Of a stretch of DNA of 64,000 nucleotides, positions 21,318 through 34,300 are shown one piece after another (position 1 is the first letter of the stretch; every line of letters begins with the position of its first letter). This DNA comes from Phlebopus portentosus. Taxonomy: Eukaryota; Basidiomycota; Agaricomycetes; Boletales; Boletinellaceae. The notes beneath the pieces were generated by a model, which had not been told where the DNA came from, searched no databases, and saw only the letters and a list, made by a program, of their open reading frames with translations. The stretch covers positions 186,001 through 250,000 of the forward strand of contig JAYXKI010000008.1 of the NCBI GenBank assembly GCA_037892935.1, given 5' to 3'. The position numbers and the translations under genes were made by a program.

Positions 21318-22522
21318 TCAAGGGCAGAACGTAAGAGTATAATCCGCAGATAAGCCCGAATCACACGTCCACAGAGCAGTACCGCTACTCTCGTCGTATG
21401 CATACACGTACGAATTAGGGCACCGGCTCTTGAAGTAGTCGTAGTATTGGACACCAGAAGATGGGCACGTCTCTGGCGTGCTGTACTGGCCTGAGCAGCA
21501 GTTGGGCGAATTCGCTGTTTATTAATAAAACGTGATGAGCGATGCTACGCTGATAAGAAAAGAAAACTCTGCGGACCTTGATTACCGTCGAGGTTTGCGT
21601 AGCATGCGCTCTTGCATCCGACTGGCTCTCCGTCATCGTTGTACGGTCCTATGAGCTCAGCAGGGCCTATTCAACCACATTCACGATCAACGCGAGAGAA
21701 TCAATATTTAGAAAATGGAAAAACGTACAGTCAGGATTGAGGTCCGCCGAGCAGTCGGCAACGGAGCATCCAACGTTATTAGTGATACTCATTGGCAGGT
21801 CGTATCCGTCGACGAGCGAGACTAATTATATCATAAAAAGTCAGCGCCAAATCCTCATGTAGTGAAAAAAATATGTCTTACCGTCGTACCAATCCTGATT
21901 CCCATCAGCAGACAAAGTCCACTCCGCAACAGAAGCTGGCGGGACACCCTACAAAACCATGACGCTAAGTAAAAACCCGAATATATAAAGAAGATCACAA
22001 TTACAGTTCCAGTGTTCGCATCGCATTCAAGGCCACCATTACATCCACCGACAACACATGAGTTTGGACCAGGGTCGACGCTGAAGTCACAGTCCCTGCG
22101 ACCCCAAATGCGCCCTGCCTTCCAGTCGTCGGGAACAGTGAAACTGACGGACTGGGATGCAGCCTGTTCCCATCTACCGGTAACGAGATTAAGAAGATCA
22201 AAGGAATGGGCAGGAAATGATTGATGCTGCTTACCCTGTAGGTTGATCGGGGACAGCGGTGCCAACGTTCAAGTCCGTAAAGATCTACATGAATGAGATC
22301 GGGGCTGCCACGAGTGAACAAAGGTACCTACAGCAGGCCTACATGTATAAAGTTAGAATGTCGAAGGTTACGGGACACCAAGACAAGGATGGCGACATAC
22401 CAGATAGTGAAGGCACAGTTATTCACTACCGTGAATGTTCTAGCAGACACTCCGATGGCGACGGCAAGAATCGCAATGGAAGTAGTGAGCATTTCGAATG
22501 CAGACAGAAGAGCAAGTTTCAA
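21318..22522 (-). CDS. Thaumatin-like protein C, secreted
   Basis: A complete thaumatin-like protein: signal peptide (MKLALLSAFEMLTTSIAIL, cleavage near VSA), RTFTVVNNCAFTIW, FTDLNVGTAVPDQPTG, RWEQAASQSVSFTVPDDWK, AGRIWGRRDCDF, VDPGPNSCVVGGCNGGLECD, the Cys-rich block, and a C terminus ending ADYTLTFCP with stop at 21318. The 7-nt microexon GCCTGCT is at 22331-22337, between gt..ag introns; skipping it breaks the frame. It is very close to TLP-D in sequence and intron positions. TATAAAAG at 22565-22572 is about 45 bp upstream of the ATG. Expected role as for TLP-B: secreted, wall glucan-directed. Confidence 0.85.
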
Positions 22523-22564
22523 GGTTGTTTTCTCGATAGATCCCCAATATGAAATTCCGCTTTT

Positions 22565-22572
22565 CTTTTATA
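22565..22572 (-). promoter_or_regulatory. TATA box of TLP-C
   Basis: TATAAAAG on the minus strand lies about 45 bp before the ATG. The same element occurs before TLP-D. Confidence 0.5.
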
Positions 22573-22907
22573 CCTTTTCATCCCTCCCCCCCTCTTCCCC
22601 CTCCGCAGACCATACCGCCTCATTGCGCACGGCGCCCGACAATAAGTCCAATCCCTTGTTTCCAAGGGCTTAGAAACTGAGACGAAATCACTCTTGGGAC
22701 CATGTGCACTATCGTCAGGTGGGCTACGCGAAAAACATATTTCTCAGACCTGACACGTATAATCCAGAGAGCCGAGCGCATTCCGGAATTGAAACATCAT
22801 GAGGGGACCGTCATAGGTCGAATCACGAGCGCCAGAACATATTCAATATTTGAGAACTCAAGGAAGTTAGGAAGCAGATGGTTACGCGGATCAACGAATT
22901 CAATATT

Positions 22908-22950
22908 AGGTTTCAGAAAGCTGACTAATAGTCAAAATCCTGAGTGATAA
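22908..22950 (-). pseudogene. Truncated tRNA-Gln copy
   Basis: About 40 bp match the anticodon arm, intron and D-stem half of the tRNA at 20825-20909 (compare gtcaaaatcctgagtgat in both) with a few changes. Acceptor and T arms are absent, so it cannot be a functional tRNA. It marks the junction between the two duplication units. Confidence 0.7.
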
Positions 22951-23225
22951 GATAAAATGTATCGCGATTTTGTATCGTGGATTAAATCTCATATTTGACT
23001 TTGAGTGCTTTGCAGGAATCGGGCGCCATTCCGGGCAACTCTGCTGGGGCATTGGAACAAGAGTCCTCCGCGGAAGACATAAAGTAACTGATTGTTCAAC
23101 AAGCGGTATGTAGTGATATGTATATACATGTACATGAAATGCTGTCAAGAAATCGCGATTCGAAGCGAAAGTGAATCTGACAGTGACTATAGAATATGCA
23201 TAAGTGAGAAAATAGTATTTCATCG

Positions 23226-23283
23226 TTCATTCGTTCCTTCGTTCCTTCCTTCGTTCCTTCCTTCCTTCGTTCCTTCCTTCGTG
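23226..23283. repeat. Tetranucleotide microsatellite (CCTT/CGTT)n
   Basis: A run of CGTT and CCTT units just past the TLP-D stop. Unit 1 has a shorter run (CATTCGTTCGTTCG at about 21280), so the array expanded after the duplication. Confidence 0.75.
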
Positions 23284-23306
23284 AAGAGTAACGTGTTACC
23301 TTCGTT

Positions 23307-24488
23307 TCAAGGGCAGAACGTAAGAGTATAATCCGCGTATAAGCCCGAATCACACGTCCACAGAGCAGTACCACTACTCTCGTCGTATGCATACACGTAC
23401 GAGTTAGGGCACCGGCTCTTGAAGTAGTCGTAGTATTGGACACCAGAAGATGGGCACGTTTCTGGCGTGCTGTACTGGCCTGAGCAGCAGTTGGGCGAAT
23501 TCGCTGTTTATTAATAAAACGTGATGAGTGACGCTACGCTGATAAAGAAAGAAAACTCTGCGGACCCTGATTACCGTCGAGGTTTGCGTAGCATGCGCTC
23601 TTGCATCCGACTGGCCAGCCTTCGTCGTTGTACGGTCCTATGAGCTCAGCAGGGCCTATTCGACCGCATGCATGCACGCTCAGCATTGGAGAATCAATGT
23701 CTCTTTGAAATATTGAAACGTACAGTCAGGACCGAGGTCCACTGGGCAGTCAGCGACAGAGCATCCAACGTTGTTGGAGATCCTCATTGGTAGGTCATAC
23801 CCGTCGACGAGCGAGACTAGTCGTATGAATCAGTGGAAAAATCCTCTTATGGTTAAGGAAACTGTATGTACCGTCGTAATAATCCTGATTCCCATCACCA
23901 GACAGAGTCCACTCCGCAACAGAGGCCGGCGGGACGCCCTACGAAACCACGACGCTCAGTAAAGACCAAAATACATGAAGAAGATCACGATTACAGTTCC
24001 AGTGTACGGATCGCATACGAGACCACCGTTGCATCCGCCGACAACACACGAGTTCGGACCGGGATCGACGCTGAAGTCGCAGTCCCTGCGACCCCAAATA
24101 CGCCCTGCCTTCCAGTTGTCTGGGACGTAGAAACTGACAGATTGATATGCGCCCTGCTCCCATCTACCGGTGCCGAGGTTAATAAGGTAAGGAGGGAAGG
24201 AGATGATTGGCGTCACTTACCCTGTGGTATAATCGGGGGTGGCGCTGCCAACGTTCAGGTCCGTAAAGATCTACATGAATGAGACTGATGCTCCCATGAG
24301 ACAGTAAAGGCACCTACAGCAGGCCTACATGAACAAAGTTAGAATGTCGAAGGTTATGGAGAAGAAGGGAACACCGAGAAGAGGGTGGCGACATACCAGA
24401 TAGTGAAGGGGCAATTATTATAAACCGTGAAAGTTCTCGCTGATGCACCGACGGCGACAGAAAGAAGTGTGAAGGAAACAGCGAGCAT
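23307..24488 (-). CDS. Thaumatin-like protein D, secreted
   Basis: The tandem duplicate of TLP-C. The signal peptide is MLAVSFTLLSVAVGASA, followed by RTFTVYNNCPFTIW, FTDLNVGSATPDYTTG, RWEQGAYQSVSFYVPDNW, KAGRIWGRRDCDF, VDPGPNSCVVGGCNGGLVCD, and a C terminus ending ADYTLTFCP with stop at 23307. The microexon GCCTGCT lies at 24318-24324. The start differs from TLP-C: the upstream codons matching MKLALLSAFE of TLP-C are interrupted by a stop, so translation begins at the downstream ATG. TATAAAAG is at 24562-24569. Reading frame and all cysteine motifs are intact, so it is likely functional. Confidence 0.85.
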
Positions 24489-24561
24489 TTCGAATTCAGT
24501 CAAAAGAGCAAGCTTTCGAGTTCGTTTTCTGGATACAACCTCGATACGAAATTTCCCCTTT

Positions 24562-24569
24562 CTTTTATA
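24562..24569 (-). promoter_or_regulatory. TATA box of TLP-D
   Basis: TATAAAAG about 75 bp before the TLP-D ATG, conserved with TLP-C. Confidence 0.5.
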
Positions 24570-24895
24570 CTTTCACATCCATCCTTCCGCAAAGTATATG
24601 GAACGGCTCCCGTACCCAAGTCAAATCTCTTCTATCCAAGGGTGCGAAGGCTGAGGCGAACATAAACTCTTAGGACCATGTGGGTTCCCGTCAGGTGCGC
24701 GGTGCGAAGAACATATTTCTCGGACCTGACACGTATAATAGCAAGACAAAGAAATTGAGCGAGAGAGAAAGACCGTTCTCGAATTGAGAGACCATACGCG
24801 AGGACCGTACAAGTCGCATCACGAGCGCCAGCACATAGTCAATATTCAGGAGACCAGGAGGAAGATGGTTACGCGGATCAAAACTTTGAATATAG

Positions 24896-26172
24896 GAAAT
24901 AGCGAATAAAGATATGATAGACACGGCGGTCGGGTATGCATGACGGGCCGACGAGATCACATATCTGCCCTGAAGTTCTGTTTCCGTAGATGAGCACCAG
25001 AGAATACCGAAGGGCTCGCAAATTTGGATATTCTCGTACTCACGGATCATAAAACCCATGACTCGATAATAGAATATTATTTAACACCGAACCATAAAAA
25101 CATTCCGGCGCGGACATATTTGTCGGTCGGACCACCGAAACATATTGAACGACGATTTGCGTTTAAGGCACAGAAGCCAACAGAAAACATAAGGTACCCA
25201 TGTGCTAAATGTGCAGTCACCAGCTGGGCATTCAGAACAGTAATAGAGATGATAACACTAAAACACACGCACGGACTCTTGGTCGTCGCATCGGCATACA
25301 CACCCTGACTGAAGTCCGAGGTATTGCCAGCGGAAGCATGCCAAAAGTAGTTTTAGCAAGACGTAATTACAGTAACTAGAGCGAAGACGAGGTAGAGTTG
25401 ACGACAGCACTATCAATGTCCAAGCGCTCGTATCAAGAGATCAAAATGTAGATCCGGAAGTAAAGACAGGGCTAGAGGTCCCGTCGTCTCGAGGATGTTT
25501 CAGGGGATGTCGACGCACATCAATGATCATAATATTGAAGCTCTGCAACGCAACAACAGATGACGCCCAGCCATGAAGTTAATTGTCCGACACACAAAAC
25601 GAGAACGCACACCTGATACCACCGCATGACCTCCACACCACCATCAAAGAAATCGTATTTGAATGCCTTATGATCAAGCAATAAAGTATCGGAGGGCAAA
25701 GCACGAAACACCGGAGACGCGTCTACATGCCAGGAATCGGCCAAAGCTAAAGAACACCAGCGTGGAGAGCCATGGACGCTATTCGAGACGGTGATAGGGG
25801 CATTCCAATCGTAAAGAAATACCACATGCTGTATTTTAGGCTAGGCGAATCAGGGTTGCATATTCAAGAGAAAATTAATCAGCCGGTTTTCATAATTCTT
25901 GAAGTGTGAAGTGAGAAAGGAACTCACCACGGGATCCACGAATACTCAGGACAGGAAGAAGTAAGGGTTGGGATCTGATGAGATGGAAAACACGGAGCAA
26001 GCTGGAAGAGTCGGGTGTCTTCGGATGAGGCCCTTATGGTCGGTTCGCTCACGCGTCGGACGGACAAGTATATACTATACGAAAGATTGATGACCGACAA
26101 CGACATAGTATACATTTGTCGAAATCATACAGAAAGCAAATCCAAAAGCAAGACATGAACATATGTCGCATT
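24896..26172. other. Mostly non-coding, possible gene fragment
   Basis: The minus strand between about 25600 and 26065 holds two coding-like blocks (SEPTIRASSEDTRLFQL ... ; VFLYDWNAPITVSNSVHG ... HKAFKYDFFDGGVEVMRWY) separated by a plausible intron (gtgagttcc to about 25831). I recognise no family and cannot extend them into a full gene. The rest shows nothing. Confidence 0.3.
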
Positions 26173-29463
<3,291 letters not shown>

Positions 29464-29723
29464 GGCGTTTCGGTTGTACTGAGTAAGTTCGTTGTCAGTT
29501 AGGCTGAGGAAGGACCTCTGCGCGTGCGTGGCCTTGAGGCGGATGAGGTAGAAGAAAGAAAGGCGACGCGCGTGTGTCAAATTGGGACTTGGACGCGAAG
29601 AAGCCTGCCCTCAAGTGCTGAAGTAAGCGTGTGATCAAAGTCACGCATCCGGCAATAGCTACAACGTACCAAACAACGTGAATCGCGTCTCGTCACGCTC
29701 ACTCTCCTTTACATCTCTCCACC
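29464..29723. promoter_or_regulatory. Bidirectional MCM6/MIS12 promoter with three GACGCG motifs
   Basis: GACGCG occurs at 29565-29570, 29592-29597 and, inverted, 29684-29689. ACGCG is the core of the MluI cell-cycle box bound by MBF in yeasts. The motif count is seen; the regulator is inferred. Confidence 0.55.
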
Positions 29724-30825
29724 ATGTCTGACCAGCAGAAACGACCAGCGCCTCTAGGTGGTCAAGCCGTCCTCCATCCAACACTCGTCCCAGAGCTGCT
29801 AGGATTCTCACCACAAATGCTCCTCGACGATATCATCAACACTGCCGCAGAAGCCATCCTGCAATGCATCCAAGCAATGGAGCCGTTCATGCAACGCTGG
29901 GCCGACTCGCGTATCCCGGACCCTCCTCCTCCAAAAGAAATCAACAAGAAGGGGAAGAAAGGCAAAAATAAGGAGAAAGAAAAAGGAAGGGAGGACGCGG
30001 AGTGGGATGGACTCGAAGCTGTTGAACGCGGTCTAGTCGCGTTCAGCACACTCTTGGAATCCCACACGGATATCGCGTTTGATTTCTTCGAGGCGTGGTC
30101 TATGCGGAACATCTTCGCCATCCCGCCTGACCTCCCTGTCGTCGCACCCCACCAGCGTGGACTCGATCTTGGCCCGCGTCCTGAGGAGGAGGCGGAACTT
30201 ATGGCAGATATCGAAGAGTTACGACGCAAAATCGAGAACGTGAGTCAACGACCTAATCCAACATATTTGCTCTCTAGCTCATTATCAATTCACATCCTAG
30301 CAACGTCGTCTGAGATGTATGTACATGAAGGCTCTCCGCATTGCGCGTATCGGACGAATACGTTCCGAACGCCGCTTAGAACGATTATCGTACCTCACCG
30401 CTCCTCTCCCCTTCCCTCCCTCCTCTCCCTCCTCCACTCCTACAGTCCCTTATTCCGCTCCCATCTCCACGGCGGATCTCGTCAAAGCACTCTCAACGCT
30501 CGCACCCTCTGTTCTCCAGCTATTTGAGAACGAGGCCTCCCTTCCGCACATCGAAGGTGCAGCCGCAGCCAACGCGCCCATCCCCGACCCAAGCAAGCGT
30601 CTCTGGGAAACGGGTCATACTGGATATGTCAACTGGGCAGTCCAACAGCTCATCGCCAAATCAAAGGAAAGCGCACCTGTTCCGGGTGGAAGCACAGCCG
30701 TTTCTAACGCGGTTGATCTGGCAGAACGTGTTGGCCAGACGGAAGATATCAAGGCTGCTGTGGATGCTGCTCAAGTAGAAGAGGAGCTGGGATGCGTGGA
30801 CATCGACCACATGGACACCTCATAA
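29724..30825 (+). CDS. MIS12: Mis12/Mtw1 kinetochore protein
   Basis: The Mis12 signature is near the N terminus: VPELLGFSPQMLLDDIINTAAEAILQCI in the first 50 residues, followed by an alpha-helical, lysine-rich coiled-coil region (INKKGKKGKNKEKEK) and ELMADIEELRRKIEN. After one intron (30240 to about 30300, gtgagt..cctag) the frame continues QRRLRCMYMKALRIARIG and ends DIDHMDTS, about 340 residues in all. Mis12/Mtw1 is a core subunit of the MIND complex that links centromeric chromatin to the microtubule-binding Ndc80 complex. It is transcribed away from MCM6. Confidence 0.85.
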
Positions 30826-31318
30826 ATGACCATCGCTGTCTCCCCCGCCCTCTTCTCCCCTTTGGAGTCTTCAACCTCTTTGCAATATACTCTCGATGTG
30901 CTATTTTGAAATTGTAACGTCCGATCATGTAACTTTCCGTCATATCGTTACATTATTTTACTATGCTAGATGTCCGACAAACGCTATGGCGGCGACTGTA
31001 TGCATATATATGGCAAAACAGGCAAGCAGGCAAAAACGAGAAAAGGCCAAGACAATCGTGACACATTTAAGGGAAAGAAATGAGAAATGAAGGAAGTGAT
31101 GATTGATCATGATGCCTACAAAAAAAGAAAGGGAGACTACGACGCGGAGGTGCGATCTCTGTAAAGGTAGAAATGGCAAGGCGCATGTATAGACTGGAAG
31201 ACGGTTGTCCGGCATTAATTTTTGAGGGTATAGTAAAAGGATTCGGTAGATATCAGAAGTCCATGCGATAGATGAAAGGAGTCCATAGTGTGAAAATTCA
31301 GAATCACGAAGCATCAGA
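30826..31318. other. Convergent 3' flanks of MIS12 and FKS1
   Basis: UTR-like sequence between two convergent genes; nothing else seen. Confidence 0.5.
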
Positions 31319-34300
31319 CTATATGTTCTGGCATATAGTACAGTTCTCGCTGATAACATGACTAAAGACCACGGCTATAAGGAGAATGATTAAAATCAGT
31401 AGACATCGGAGGAGGAACTCGAGACACGTACGCAGAGCAATCAAGGCGGCAGAAATGCCGAAGATAAGCACGAAGATAAACCCATACTTGATGACGATTT
31501 GCCTTCGTTGACGCTTTTGCTTAAGAGAATACAACGGGGCGCGGATCTGACGCGAGGGGCGCAACCAGACTATTCAGGAAACCTAGTTAGCCAAAGACAT
31601 TATGACGGATGAAGTGAATCGAACGTACATAGGAACATCGCGTGCAGACGATCAAAGTAAGGAATGAACAATGGGATCGCGAGCATGAACAACAATAAAT
31701 GGCAGATCAAGAAGTCCGAGCTCCACAACGACAGTTCGATAACCTTGACGATAAACTCGCGAGCAGGTTGGCTCATCGCATGAGTACCGAGGCCGCGACC
31801 ATACCATTTCCCTGTCCACCAGGCGCGATTCGTCTCATCATGCTTGAATTCACGCGATAGGAAGACAGAGATAAGAATCTTGTGGATGGCGCGTTCGATG
31901 AAGATGATTGCAATGAGTCCCATTATCGCATGTGATGTATTCCACAGTTCAAGGAACCACTGCACAAAGTCAGATACCTCATCATATAGAAACTGAGAGA
32001 TTTTACTTACGAGGAACTCGAAGAAACCAACCATCCCAACGAGAGCCGAAGCGTGAGCGATGAATGCCATGACTGATCCGAACTTCGGCGCGACGGTATC
32101 AAGCATAGGTCCCAAGAATATGGAAACCAAGAACAAAACGAGTAAAACGACAGCGTTCCAAACGATGGGACCCAAACTGACAATCGCAATACGAATGAGA
32201 GGGCTCGCGTTCTCCCTGCCGTCGGACTGCGGGAATGACTTGACAAACAGATATGCAATGATGAATAATATCGCCAGGCAGACCGGGAACACGATCTCCG
32301 AGAGCAACACTGTACGCCATCCAGCACGAGGCGTGTCACCACCGGATTGCTTGTCTGATGGCTGACCAAGCTTCTTTTTCTTGTATCCAGTGATCATTGT
32401 CCGTGACAGTCTGCAGTACCCGATCCACGCGTTCTTGTGAGCACGAGCATTACCACGCGACATCCAGCGCAAGAACTCCCGATAGTCAATGATGAAATCT
32501 GCGAACGAGAATTGGTGCGGGTTAAAGATGAACGGAGCTAAACACAACGCGAGTGTTGTGATCCAGAAGTAGATTATATGCGGGATAAACAGCGTCAAGG
32601 TCACATAGAGCAACATAATCAGCGTACGCATTCCCAGGTAAATACTGGGACCCGCAAAGCGCGAGAATAGCGTGCTGAAATTAACCCTCGAGGTTGCGAA
32701 GCCCCGTCCTGTCGCGATATATCGAGCTCCACCATAGTTGAGGTTCGTCAAGATGGAGTTGCACTGAATCTGAGTGGAAAAAATCTCAAAGACGGGCGAT
32801 AGTGACGTAAATTGTTTCGTCAACCGGAGAATAGCACGTCCAGCTCCACGTTCAACAAGTTCTAAAGGTCAACCATCAACATCAATGAGCTACAAACCAT
32901 GCTTTAAAGGGCGTACCTTGCAAGAACAGAGGCAAGAAAGCAATCATGAACACCAAGAAGATACTATAGATACACCTCTTAATCCAATCAAAGACGGGAG
33001 ACAAGTTGTAGCATCCAGATTGGTTCGGAATAAGCTGGCCTTGGCTAGTGTACTCGCAGATCTGCACAGAGCTACCCAATGTACCGAGGAACACCACTAC
33101 ACGCACAGATCAACATCATGGCAGACGCGGATAGCATGAAAACTTACTGGTGACGATGAAGACCTGGACCGAAAGGATGACCATGATATTATTAATCTGG
33201 AAACCAGGATGGCCGTAGTAGAACGTCAGGAACCGGTCGATAGGCAACTGCGTCCCAAGATAGTAATACTCGCGACTCAGCATTTGCTCGCCCATTCCGT
33301 GCCCGAGTTTCGTCTGGAAGTTCAAAATAGTGCCAAAGCCAAGGTCACGTCCCTTTCCGCACTGGAAATATTCCGTGTGCTTGATCTTGCCGCCCCTTCC
33401 AAACGCCGTTATACCCGCATAGATATCTTCGTTCAAGTGAAGACCCTTCTGAGCTTTGGAAACACCGCCACGAGTGTTCATGAAGATACCGTTGAGGAAA
33501 TCCGGATGTCCGTAATGAAGTTTTCCACCAATCCATGACAGAGTGCGTGCCGAAAGAGTACCGAACGTTTGCTCCTTACCAGCAGCGATATCACCAAGAA
33601 CACCGATATTCTCTGAGAAAATGTATTCGCGAGCGCCAACGATCGCCACGGGAGCCTTCTTGAAGTCCTGGTGCCCCCACTGAGCGTAAGGACTCTGACT
33701 TGATACCGAAAATTCCTCGAACTCCCCGAGCACATTTCGGATCTTCAAGCACTCTTCAAGGTAGTTGTCCTGGTTCGCATCAATAAGCTGAAGGTATTCG
33801 CCACGGTAGAAGATAATCGCATGGTTCTGGTTGTCCGATTTGCCGTCACCAAGAATAGGATTGCCGGGAAGCTCAATCCGGAACTTCGGACGACGACGTC
33901 CTGTCTCGGGTATGAACTCGGAATGACCATCAATAACTGCACTAAACAGCCGCGGCTCCCCCCCTTCACGCTTCGAGGGCTCCTCGTCAAGATATGCGAT
34001 CTGCAAGTCAGGATATGCTCGCAACAAGAACTCCGCGTTCTCTCGCTCCTGGGCATTGAACTTTGAATACCTTTGCATTGAAACCACGAATTTGAACTTG
34101 CGACGAGCCATACGCTCGAGCTCGCGCTCTAGCTTGTCCGTATTGCCACCGAACAGTTGGACGACCTCCGGGTTCTCAACACGGTAGAGGAGCTTTATCG
34201 CCTTTGCGTAGTTCATCATTCCGGATACCGTACGGTACAAGGTTTGAGCGCGTAAACTGGCCCAGATACGCGTCCTCAATGTGAACTCCGGTGCCGAGCT

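Larger units (their letters stand above)
20850..22905. repeat. Tandem duplication unit 1 (tRNA part + TLP-C)
   Basis: Unit 1 runs from inside the tRNA-Gln gene through the 3' flank, TLP-C and its promoter. The same order, with roughly 1.97-2.06 kb offset, repeats in unit 2: the 3' flank with GTTCATTCGTTC runs, the TLP gene, TATAAAAG, and the distal promoter block CACGAGCGCCAG ... GGTTACGCGGATCAA. Confidence 0.75.
22906..24895. repeat. Tandem duplication unit 2 (tRNA fragment + TLP-D)
   Basis: Direct repeat of unit 1. It starts in the middle of tRNA-Gln sequence and ends in a promoter-distal block (GGTTACGCGGATCAA at about 24866) that also ends unit 1 (about 22879). TLP coding parts are the most conserved; flanks are more diverged. 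Confidence 0.75.

Noticed and set aside
23226..23283. CCTT/CGTT run as a possible CRISPR or telomere-like array
   Set aside because: It is a simple tetranucleotide microsatellite with no spacers and no terminal context.
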